Shown here: in pieces, positions 1 to 5,668 of the stretch
Layout: each line of letters opens with the position of its first letter
Position numbering within the stretch: position 1 is the stretch's first letter
Assembly: GCA_959604475.1 (NCBI GenBank)
Contig: CAUHBX010000077.1
Location: forward strand, 1-5,668
From: an uncultured Eubacteriales bacterium
GTDB taxonomy: Bacteria; Bacillota; Clostridia; Lachnospirales; Anaerotignaceae
DNA length: 5,668 nucleotides
Direction of reading: 5' to 3'
Program-made: the position numbers and the translations under genes
Notes under the pieces: model-generated
Told to the model about the DNA's origin: nothing
Databases searched by the model: none
The model's input: only the letters and a program-made list of their open reading frames with translations

Positions 1-814
1 CAAGGAGGCCGAATATATCGCAGAAAGCGTCCCAGTATCTTTCATAGGCAAGTATTGTAAGCGTAATCCATTTGCCGTCCCTGCATTTATATGAATTTAT
101 AAGCGGGTTGCCGGGGGCGTAGCGTGACTGGGGATACTGCACACCGTACTGGGTTCCGATAATCATAAGTGAATTTACCCAAATTGAAGTTCCGTAAAGT
201 GAAACAACAATTTTCTCGCCGACACCTGTGTTTTTTGTCTTAATAATTCCGCCGAGTATTCCTGAAGCAAGAGCAAGCCCTGTAGTATGGTCGCCTGTCG
301 CGTAAGGAGCTGTTACCGGAGCCGTTCCGTCAGGAGACATATCCACAAGCGCGCCGCCCTTTGCCCAGAAGGCAACAACATCATAGCCCGGACGAGGCGC
401 ATCTTTGCCATAAAGTCCATAACCCGAGATAACGCCCACAACAAGCTTAGGGTATTTTTCGTGAAGCTTCTCATAGGAAAGGCCAAGTTTATCAAGAGAA
501 CCGGCGCGTACGTTAGAGACAAAGGCGTCGGCCTCTGAAAGAAGCTTATGCATAAGCTCCATTCCCTTTTCGCTCTTAAGGTCAACGGCAATTCCCCTTT
601 TATTTCCGTTTTCGTATTCCCACACCGGGTTTTCCGCCTCGGTATAGGGAGTGTCTCCTAAATTAACGCCAAAGCTTCTCATTGGGTCTCCCGAAAAGCC
701 CTCAACCTTTATTACATCGGCTCCCCAGTCCGCAAGCATCCTTACGGAGCTTGGCGCCGCTGCGTAGGTTGTGAAATCAATTATTTTTATTCCCTTCAAC
801 AAATCAGCCTGCAT
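1..814 (-). CDS. Family III (CaiB/BaiF) acyl-CoA transferase, FldA/HadA-like, 3' part cut by window edge
   Basis: I translated this frame by hand from the ATG at 814; it stays open for 271 codons to the window edge. Family III CoA-transferases move CoA between carboxylic acids through an aspartyl-CoA thioester. Visible landmarks are the N-terminal nucleotide-binding-like segment (GIKIIDF at 8-14, then LADWGADVIKVE at 27-38), GDPMR at 42-46, an ENGNKRGIAVDLKSEKG stretch at 68-84, and GYDVVAFWAKGG at 143-154. ATGDHTTG at 172-179 places the probable catalytic Asp at 175. The ENxN and LKSxxG block and the AFWAKGG segment recall the clostridial phenyllactate and 2-hydroxyisocaproate CoA-transferases FldA and HadA. 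Family members are usually about 400 residues, so roughly a third is missing. AAGGAGG at 822-828, seven bases from the ATG, supports this start. It lies 20 bases after hisS and is probably co-transcribed. Family assignment is firm; the substrate (2-hydroxyacid, carnitine-like or other) is inference. Confidence 0.88.
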   Translation of the reverse strand, partial: MQADLLKGIKIIDFTTYAAAPSSVRMLADWGADVIKVEGFSGDPMRSFGVNLGDTPYTEAENPVWEYENGNKRGIAVDLKSEKGMELMHKLLSEADAFVSNVRAGSLDKLGLSYEKLHEKYPKLVVGVISGYGLYGKDAPRPGYDVVAFWAKGGALVDMSPDGTAPVTAPYATGDHTTGLALASGILGGIIKTKNTGVGEKIVVSLYGTSIWVNSLMIIGTQYGVQYPQSRYAPGNPLINSYKCRDGKWITLTILAYERYWDAFCDIFGLL

Positions 815-821
815 ACTTCCG

Positions 822-828
822 CCTCCTT
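822..828 (-). promoter_or_regulatory. Strong ribosome binding site of the CoA-transferase gene
   Basis: On the minus strand AAGGAGG is followed by seven bases and then the ATG at 814. This is a near-perfect Shine-Dalgarno sequence. It fixes the start and suggests independent, efficient translation despite the short 20-base gap after the hisS stop codon. Confidence 0.85.
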
Positions 829-834
829 AAAATA

Positions 835-2097
835 TCATGCCTTCCTGGCAATCATTATATCTAACAGCTCGGATACCTTGACCGGTTCTTCCTCGCTTGT
901 CTCCATATTTTTAAGCTTTACGCTGTCCTCGGCAATCTCATTGTCGCCAAGAATTACAGAATAAGCCGCACCTGTCTTGTTTGCGTATTTCATCTGCGCC
1001 TTTACGCTTCTGCCAACGCTGTCGCATTCAGCCTTGATGCCAGCCTGTCTCATGCGGTAGGCTATGCCCTGTCCCTTAATAAGGCCGGCCTTTCCGATTG
1101 CGCCAATGTATATGTCTTTTTCCGCCTTTTTCTCAAAAGCCCCGTTCTGCGCCTCAAGCACAAGAAGCAGCCTCTCAATTCCTACAGCAAAGCCTGCCGC
1201 GCCTGTGGGCTGCCCGCCGCACTCCGCCACAAGATTGTCGTAGCGTCCGCCGCCACAAACAGTTCCCTGAGCGCCGATGCCGTTTGAAACAAACTCGAAT
1301 ACTGTTCTTGTATAATAATCGAGACCTCTTACAATTTTATCGTCAACCTCATACTTAATTCCCATTTCATCAAGTATCGCCTTAACGGTTTCAAAGTGCT
1401 CCGTACATTCTTCATCCAGATAATCAAGCACAACCGGAGCGTCGGCAATTATACGCTGGCATTTCTCCTCCTTGCAGTCAAGTACACGGAGAGGATTTTT
1501 TTCAAACCTTTCACGGCAGTCGTCGCAGAGCTTGTCGATATTGCTGCCTATATATTCCTTCAGGGCAGTATTGTATTTCTGCCTGCACTCAGGACAGCCA
1601 AGGCTGTTTATTCTAAGTTCCACGTCATGTATGCCAAGCCTTTTAAGAAGCTGGGCAGCCACGGATATAACCTCGGCATCAAGCGCCGGGCTGTATGAGC
1701 CGTACATTTCCACGCCAAACTGATGGAACTGTCTCTGTCTGCCCTTCTGAGTGTTTTCATACCTGAACATCGGGCCTATATAGTAAAATCTTGTCGGCTG
1801 AGGGTTATTGTAAATACCATGCTCTATAAAGCTTCTGGCAGCTCCGGCAGTGCCCTCCGGCCTTAACGTTATGCTTCTGTCACCCTTGTCTTTAAAGGTG
1901 TACATTTCCTTCTGTACAATATCGGTCGTCTCCCCGACGCCCCTTAAGAAAAGCTCTGTATGCTCAAAAATCGGAGTCCTAAGTTCACCTATGCCGAAAT
2001 CTTCGCATAAAGAGCGCATAACGCTTTCAACCCTCTGCCATTCGTCCATATAAGCTCCGAATATATCCTTTGTTCCCTTTGGCGCTTCTGATAGCAT
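835..2097 (-). CDS. hisS: Histidyl-tRNA synthetase (HisRS, class II)
   Basis: It charges tRNA-His with histidine in the cytoplasm, using ATP. Counted from the ATG at 2097 the protein has 420 residues, a normal bacterial length. The N-terminus APKGTKDIFG (5-14) is typical. Class II motif 1 lies around 38-60, ending in TDIVQKEMY. Motif 2 is FYYIGPMFRYE at 104-114, followed by the QFHQFGVE segment. The histidine-specific motif VRGLDYYTRTVFE is at 256-268. Motif 3 holds GGGRYDNL at 282-289 and GFAVGIERLLL at 302-312. The C-terminal part (from about 327) fits the anticodon-binding domain. A Cys-rich insertion (C168, C171, C191, C194, C208, C213) sits between motif 2 and the histidine motif. An in-frame TTG at 2115 would add six residues, but AGGAGG at 2105-2110 lies seven bases before the internal ATG, so I use 2097. 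The gene begins 14 bases after the hemZ stop codon. There is no room for a T-box leader directly upstream, so transcription must come from further upstream. Confidence 0.97.
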   Translation of the reverse strand: MLSEAPKGTKDIFGAYMDEWQRVESVMRSLCEDFGIGELRTPIFEHTELFLRGVGETTDIVQKEMYTFKDKGDRSITLRPEGTAGAARSFIEHGIYNNPQPTRFYYIGPMFRYENTQKGRQRQFHQFGVEMYGSYSPALDAEVISVAAQLLKRLGIHDVELRINSLGCPECRQKYNTALKEYIGSNIDKLCDDCRERFEKNPLRVLDCKEEKCQRIIADAPVVLDYLDEECTEHFETVKAILDEMGIKYEVDDKIVRGLDYYTRTVFEFVSNGIGAQGTVCGGGRYDNLVAECGGQPTGAAGFAVGIERLLLVLEAQNGAFEKKAEKDIYIGAIGKAGLIKGQGIAYRMRQAGIKAECDSVGRSVKAQMKYANKTGAAYSVILGDNEIAEDSVKLKNMETSEEEPVKVSELLDIMIARKA

Positions 2098-2104
2098 GTT
2101 TCTT

Positions 2105-2110
2105 CCTCCT
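2105..2110 (-). promoter_or_regulatory. Ribosome binding site that decides the hisS start
   Basis: AGGAGG lies seven bases upstream of the ATG at 2097 and inside the six-codon extension that a TTG start at 2115 would add. A Shine-Dalgarno sequence inside the putative N-terminus argues that translation begins at the ATG. The site lies just past the hemZ TGA, so the two genes are likely translationally adjacent. Confidence 0.85.
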
Positions 2111-2111
2111 G

Positions 2112-3539
2112 TCAAAAAACTATTCCTTTTCTTTTCCTGTCTATCATCTCATCGATGCGGCTTATATACTCATCGACGTTTTTCACATTAAATATACGCT
2201 CTATCCTGCCGCTTTCGCCGTCATAAAGCTTAGTGGAGGCTCCTGCCCCCGCAGCTAATATAGTCTGCGTCTCTTCCATTATAACCACGTTGTACACACT
2301 TTCAAAGCCTTTTTTTGAGTATCCCACATTCTCAAAGGAGCCGAGCATATTTTTCTGCCTGTACATGTAGTAGGGAGAAAGCCCCATATCATGTGCACCC
2401 TTTGAGGATATGTCAAGCATTTTCTCCATCTGCATTGCTTTGGCCAAATTGTATTCGCCAAGCTTCTCCCTGAGCGCAGACGCCCGCTTGACCGCAAGCG
2501 TATGTACAGTAAGGCTTTCCGGCGCAAGCAGTGCTATTTCAGACATTGTATGTGACACCTCTGTCTCCGTCTCGCCGGGAAGTCCGAGAATAAGGTCCAT
2601 ATTTATATTTTTGTGGCCTGACTCCCTTGCCTCGTAATATACCCGCTTTATATCGTCTACGCTGTGTTTTCGGCCTATGAGCTGAAGGGTTTTATCATTC
2701 ATTGTCTGAGGGTTGATTGATATTCTTCCCGCTCCGTTTTTATTAATGACCGCAAGCTTTTCAGGTGTAATTGTATCCGGCCTGCCGGCCTCCACCGTGT
2801 ATTCCAAAAGCCTGTCCGTATCAAAAATTTCTGATACGCTTCCCATCAGCGTGTCAAGCTGCTGGGCGCTGAGAGATGTCGGTGTGCCGCCGCCTATATA
2901 AATTGAGTCCAGCCTTTTCCCCTTTGCCTTTTCCCCTATGAACCGCAGTTCCTTTATAAGAGCTTCAATATAAGCGTCCACCTTGCCGCTGTATTTATCA
3001 AGGGGATATGATGTAAAGGAGCAGTACAGGCAGCGCGTCGGACAGAACGGTATGCCTATGTACAGGCTTATACCGCCGCTGTCGGCCTTTTTAAGTATAT
3101 CCCTCTCCGCAAGCGCTACCTTAGCTGCAAGCTCAGCCTTAGGCCTAGTAATCTCAAATACGCCTATAAGCCTCCTAATGCTTTCTTCCACGCTTAAGCC
3201 ATTATCAATATATGTATTTATGCTTTTGGCAGGCCTTATGCCTGTCATCATGCCCCATGGAGTATACTGGCCAGTTTTTTCCTTAAGCATATGGTATACC
3301 GACGAGCTCAGTGCGTGCCTTTTTCCGCGCCAGTCAATTTCCTCATTGCGAGCGCACACCTGTTCACCGTTTTCATATAGCTCCGCCGTTACGTTATTTC
3401 CGTTAATGCTGCTTTTAACCGTTGTACCTTCATTTTGAACGCACTCGACGGGCTTGTACTTTTCATTGGGCATAAATATTTGAACCGCAGTCTGCACACT
3501 GTTCATTTCCTCATGGCCGTTTAAATATATATAAATCAT
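2112..3539 (-). CDS. hemZ: HemZ, HemN-like radical SAM protein (putative coproporphyrinogen dehydrogenase)
   Basis: This 475-residue protein belongs to the oxygen-independent coproporphyrinogen III dehydrogenase (HemN/HemW/HemZ) group of radical SAM enzymes. The 4Fe-4S cluster motif is CPTRCLYC, with cysteines at 166, 170 and 173, preceded by YIGIPF. The SAM-binding GGGTP is at 216-220, followed by TVEAGRPDTIT (248-258), RISINPQTM (272-280) and NMDLILGLPGE (313-323). PYYMYRQKNMLG (389-400) and the MEETQTILAAGAG region (421-433) match HemZ as I remember it from Bacillus subtilis. The N-terminal 150 residues hold the HemZ-type extension with WGMMTGIRPAK at 95-105. Unlike true HemN (CX3CX2CXC), the fourth cysteine is absent, so haem-pathway activity is uncertain and a haem-chaperone or other porphyrin role is possible. 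The start is supported by AGAGGT at 3546-3551. A terminator-like hairpin lies immediately upstream, and hisS follows 14 bases after the TGA. Family identity is confident; biochemical function is not. Confidence 0.93.
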   Translation of the reverse strand: MIYIYLNGHEEMNSVQTAVQIFMPNEKYKPVECVQNEGTTVKSSINGNNVTAELYENGEQVCARNEEIDWRGKRHALSSSVYHMLKEKTGQYTPWGMMTGIRPAKSINTYIDNGLSVEESIRRLIGVFEITRPKAELAAKVALAERDILKKADSGGISLYIGIPFCPTRCLYCSFTSYPLDKYSGKVDAYIEALIKELRFIGEKAKGKRLDSIYIGGGTPTSLSAQQLDTLMGSVSEIFDTDRLLEYTVEAGRPDTITPEKLAVINKNGAGRISINPQTMNDKTLQLIGRKHSVDDIKRVYYEARESGHKNINMDLILGLPGETETEVSHTMSEIALLAPESLTVHTLAVKRASALREKLGEYNLAKAMQMEKMLDISSKGAHDMGLSPYYMYRQKNMLGSFENVGYSKKGFESVYNVVIMEETQTILAAGAGASTKLYDGESGRIERIFNVKNVDEYISRIDEMIDRKRKGIVF

Positions 3540-3545
3540 ATAAAT

Positions 3546-3551
3546 ACCTCT
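3546..3551 (-). promoter_or_regulatory. Ribosome binding site of hemZ
   Basis: AGAGGT on the minus strand has its GAGG core seven bases before the ATG at 3539. It begins only two bases after the T-tract of the upstream hairpin, so the hairpin decides whether this site is transcribed at all. Confidence 0.7.
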
Positions 3552-3553
3552 GT

Positions 3554-3580
3554 AAAAAAAGGGGGAATATTATTCCCCCT
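3554..3580 (-). terminator. Intrinsic terminator or attenuator hairpin between dtd and hemZ
   Basis: On the minus strand AGGGGGAAT, a three-base AAT loop and ATTCCCCCT form a perfect nine-pair stem (arms 3572-3580 and 3560-3568). The stem runs into seven consecutive T residues (3554-3560, the first paired). The opposite strand has no T-tract after the stem, so the signal is directional and matches the gene orientation. It starts five bases after the dtd stop codon and ends two bases before the hemZ ribosome binding site. It could terminate a relA-dtd transcript, allow partial read-through into hemZ-hisS, or be regulated. The terminator-like structure is seen directly; its strength is inferred. 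Confidence 0.85.
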
Positions 3581-3585
3581 GAAAA

Positions 3586-4035
3586 TTAGAAATTCCGTTC
3601 ACTGTCCAGCAGAATCGTAACCGGACCGTCGTTTACAAGCTCCACCTTCATGTGGGTTCTGAACACTCCGCTTTCAACCTTCAGCGGAAGCTGTCTGGCC
3701 TTTTCAACCAGCCTGTCAAATATCCGTTCGGCCTCTTCAGGAGAAGCCGCTGAAAAATAGCTGGGCCTTCTGCCCTTCCTAGCATCGCCGTAAAGCGTAA
3801 AATTAGGGACAAGCAGTATACCGCCGTTAACGTCCTTTACGGAATAATTCAGCTTATCGTTTTCATCCTCATAAATTCTGAGATTAACAAGCTTTTCAAG
3901 CATATAGTCCATTACCTTTTCATCGTCTGACGAAAGCAGGCCGACAAGCACCATAAGCCCGTTTCCTATTTCTCCCCTCAGGGTTCCGTCAACGGTTACG
4001 CTGGCGCGTTCTGCCTTCTGTATTACCATTCTCAT
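3586..4035 (-). CDS. dtd: D-aminoacyl-tRNA deacylase (DTD)
   Basis: DTD hydrolyses D-amino acids, and glycine misattached to tRNA-Ala, from tRNA, acting as a cytoplasmic homodimer that proofreads chirality. At 149 residues it has the normal family length. The N-terminus MRMVIQKAERASVTVDG (1-17) fits, as does GLMVLVGL at 26-33. The active-site loop reads PNFTLYGD at 77-84, where most DTDs have SQFTLYAD or SQFTLYGD; the key Thr80 is kept. KGRRPSY (87-93) is typical. The Gly-cisPro motif NDGPVT at 135-140 is intact. The preceding segment is FRTHM at 125-129, where FGADM or FQADM is common, and position 7 is Lys where I remember Arg. The ATG at 4035 has GAGG at 4044-4047, eight bases away. It follows relA by 15 bases, an arrangement common in Firmicutes, so the two are probably co-transcribed. 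Identity is confident; the motif differences may be a clade trait or alter specificity. Confidence 0.95.
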   Translation of the reverse strand: MRMVIQKAERASVTVDGTLRGEIGNGLMVLVGLLSSDDEKVMDYMLEKLVNLRIYEDENDKLNYSVKDVNGGILLVPNFTLYGDARKGRRPSYFSAASPEEAERIFDRLVEKARQLPLKVESGVFRTHMKVELVNDGPVTILLDSERNF

Positions 4036-4050
4036 ATATTTTACCTCGTT

Positions 4051-5668
4051 TTAAGAGCTTACCCTTTCTATATCCTCAACGCCCTTGACGTTTTTAAGAT
4101 GCAGGCAAACCTTTTCCAGCTGCTCCTTGCTTGTGATTTCAAGCACAATGTTTACTATTGAAAGCATATCCTTTGTAGATCTGGCATTAAAGGACTTAAC
4201 CGGGAGGTTTTCCTCTGAAAGCACCTTGCTCAAATCTAGTATAATATTGCTTCTGTCAACGCACAGAAGCCTGATTTCCGCCTGGAAGGAAAGCGAAGGC
4301 CCTGCCCCGTCCTTTCTGGAAATTTCCCACTCGGCATCTATAAGCCTGTGTCTGTCCTCTTCAGTAAGGTTAATAATATTGGCGCAGTCTGTCCTGTGGA
4401 TTGATACACCCCTGCCCCTTGTGACAAAGCCGATTATCTCATCTCCCGGAACAGGGTTGCAGCACCTTGAAAACCTTACGCTTACATCCCCTATGCCCTT
4501 TACAATAACGCCGCTGTCATTCTTTCTGTTAGTTCTGGAGTTTGCCTTTTCCTCCATTCGCCTAAGGACATCCTCGGCTGTCTGTTTCTTTTTCTGCTCC
4601 TTTTGGAGCTCCTCTATAAAACGGTTAATTACCTGGCCTTCCTTAACGCCGCCGTGTCCTACCGCAGCGCATAGTGCATCCCAGTTTTTAAATCCGAATT
4701 TATTTACAACTATCTCAACCCACTCAGGCTTAGACAAATCGGAAAAGGAATAATTTTTCTTTTTGGCGTCAGCTATTATAAGCTCCTTGCCCTTAACTAT
4801 ATTTTCTTCTTTAAATTCCTTCTTAAACCACTGGTTGATTTTGGTTCTGGCCGTTGAACTTTTGACAAGGGCAAGCCAGTCCCTGCTGGGGCCCCTTGAG
4901 TTTTGAGAAGTAATAATTTCTACAATATCACCGTTTTGTATTTTATAGTCAAAAGTAACTATCTTATTGTTTACCCTAGCGCCGACCATTTTGTTGCCGA
5001 CCGCAGAATGTATAGAGTAAGCAAAGTCTATCGGAGTTGAACCGTTTGGAAGCGGTATAACCTTGCCCTGAGGCGTAAAGGCATAGACCGAGTCGTTAAA
5101 TACGTCAAGGTCGAGCTTAAGGGTTGCCATAAATTCCTTGTTATCCGATAAATCCCTCTGCCATTCAAGTATCTGGCGCAGCCACGCCATTTTCTCCTCC
5201 TCTTTATTCTGTGAGGCATCTGTAGTGCGCCCTTCTTTGTACTTCCAATGGGCGGCGATACCATATTCGCTTGTACGGTGCATTTCCCATGTCCTAATCT
5301 GAACCTCAAAGGGCTCCCCTGTCGGGCCAATCAGAGTATTGTGCAGCGACTGGTACATATTTGGCTTTGGCATTGCGATATAGTCCTTGAATCTTCCCGG
5401 CATCGGCTTATACATATCATGTACTATACCAAGTACAGCATAACAGTCCTTTACACTGTCAACTATTATCCTGACGGCGAATAAGTCGTAAATCTGGTCA
5501 AGGGTTTTATTCTGGTTGACCATTTTTTTATAAATGCTGAAAAAGTGCTTGCTTCTGCCGTATACAGTGCCCTTAATACCAGCCTCGTCTATTTTCGCGC
5601 TTATCTCGTCTACAATCTGATTTACATACTGCTCCCTTTCCGACTTTTTCTTCTCAATTTTGCCCTTA
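4051..5668 (-). CDS. relA: Bifunctional (p)ppGpp synthetase/hydrolase Rel (RelA/SpoT family), N-terminus cut by window edge
   Basis: Rel makes and degrades the alarmone (p)ppGpp in response to uncharged tRNA on the ribosome. Reading on past the Met at 5523, the frame is open to the window edge, giving 538 visible residues. The family usually has about 720-740, so the N-terminal HD hydrolase domain lies outside. In visible numbering, the synthetase domain starts with GRSKHFFSIYKKM at 37-49. It continues with the RFKD motif at 92-95, PNMYQSLH at 102-109 and EVQIRTWEMH at 121-130. RxKD is the signature of bifunctional Rel; monofunctional RelA has ExDD. A TGS domain spans about 190-253, with the tRNA-contacting His in AYSIHSAVG. 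A helical region follows (GPSRDW, 259-264). The zinc-finger-like segment has the CC pair at 402-403 plus His424 and Cys428. An ACT domain closes the protein, about 460-538. It stops with TAA 15 bases before dtd. No frameshift is seen. Confidence 0.96.
   Translation of the reverse strand, partial: KGKIEKKKSEREQYVNQIVDEISAKIDEAGIKGTVYGRSKHFFSIYKKMVNQNKTLDQIYDLFAVRIIVDSVKDCYAVLGIVHDMYKPMPGRFKDYIAMPKPNMYQSLHNTLIGPTGEPFEVQIRTWEMHRTSEYGIAAHWKYKEGRTTDASQNKEEEKMAWLRQILEWQRDLSDNKEFMATLKLDLDVFNDSVYAFTPQGKVIPLPNGSTPIDFAYSIHSAVGNKMVGARVNNKIVTFDYKIQNGDIVEIITSQNSRGPSRDWLALVKSSTARTKINQWFKKEFKEENIVKGKELIIADAKKKNYSFSDLSKPEWVEIVVNKFGFKNWDALCAAVGHGGVKEGQVINRFIEELQKEQKKKQTAEDVLRRMEEKANSRTNRKNDSGVIVKGIGDVSVRFSRCCNPVPGDEIIGFVTRGRGVSIHRTDCANIINLTEEDRHRLIDAEWEISRKDGAGPSLSFQAEIRLLCVDRSNIILDLSKVLSEENLPVKSFNARSTKDMLSIVNIVLEITSKEQLEKVCLHLKNVKGVEDIERVSS

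Noticed and set aside
313..591. Minus-strand open frame of 92 codons inside the CoA-transferase gene
   Set aside because: It is in another frame from the clearly conserved CoA-transferase, which reads unbroken through this stretch, and has no recognisable motif.
815..834. A terminator between hisS and the CoA-transferase gene
   Set aside because: The 20-base gap has no inverted repeat or suitable T-tract; it holds only the Shine-Dalgarno sequence and a short AT-rich piece.
1396..1698. Plus-strand open frame of 100 codons opposite hisS, plus several shorter ones
   Set aside because: All lie antisense to conserved HisRS sequence with no supporting start signals.
2098..2111. A T-box leader or separate promoter for hisS
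   Set aside because: Only 14 bases separate hemZ from hisS, filled by the ribosome binding site. No T-box or promoter can fit there.
2983..3438. Plus-strand open frame of 151 codons opposite hemZ
   Set aside because: It is antisense to the conserved HemZ N-terminal region and the radical SAM motif; its hydrophobic look reflects the reverse complement of charged codons.
3586..3640. A promoter for hemZ inside the 3' end of dtd (TTGTAA with a weak -10-like GATTCT)
   Set aside because: The -10 match is poor, the spacing is about 16 bases and the DNA is coding, so I cannot support it from sequence alone.
4085..4753. Long plus-strand open frame of 222 codons antisense to relA
   Set aside because: It lies wholly opposite a clearly conserved part of relA (from the helical region through the zinc-finger-like and ACT domains), its translation is Ser/Leu-rich and without recognisable domains, and I see no good ribosome binding site. 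It is a shadow of the real gene.

Overview
The window carries five genes packed head to tail on the minus strand. No intergenic gap exceeds about 46 bases, and there is no RNA gene, mobile element, CRISPR array or gene-free stretch over 300 bases. Strong AGGAGG-type ribosome binding sites, the relA-dtd-hemZ-hisS gene order, an anaerobe-type radical SAM enzyme and the flavour of the proteins point to an anaerobic Firmicute of class Clostridia, possibly near Lachnospirales. This is inferred from remembered family features, not from a search.

Layout in the direction of transcription, from the right edge to the left: (1) a bifunctional-type (p)ppGpp synthetase/hydrolase (relA/rel), lacking its N-terminal HD domain because of the window edge, 5668 to 4051; (2) D-aminoacyl-tRNA deacylase (dtd), 4035 to 3586, with unusual residues in its signature motifs; (3) a perfect intrinsic-terminator-like hairpin with a T-tract, 3580 to 3554, placed just before the next ribosome binding site; (4) the HemN-like radical SAM protein HemZ, 3539 to 2112; (5) histidyl-tRNA synthetase (hisS), best started at 2097 rather than at an upstream TTG; (6) the first 271 codons of a family III (CaiB/BaiF) CoA-transferase resembling the 2-hydroxyacyl-CoA transferases FldA/HadA, from 814 to the left edge.

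The first four genes form a well-known clostridial neighbourhood linking the amino-acid starvation alarmone, tRNA proofreading and tRNA charging, with HemZ as an enigmatic passenger. Two features are less ordinary. The dtd-hemZ hairpin could split the run into two expression units or act as an attenuator. The CoA-transferase directly downstream of hisS, with its own strong ribosome binding site, may open an amino-acid fermentation locus beyond the left edge. I see no strong evidence for a wholly new system here; the most useful leads are the hairpin, the CoA-transferase junction and the atypical dtd motifs.
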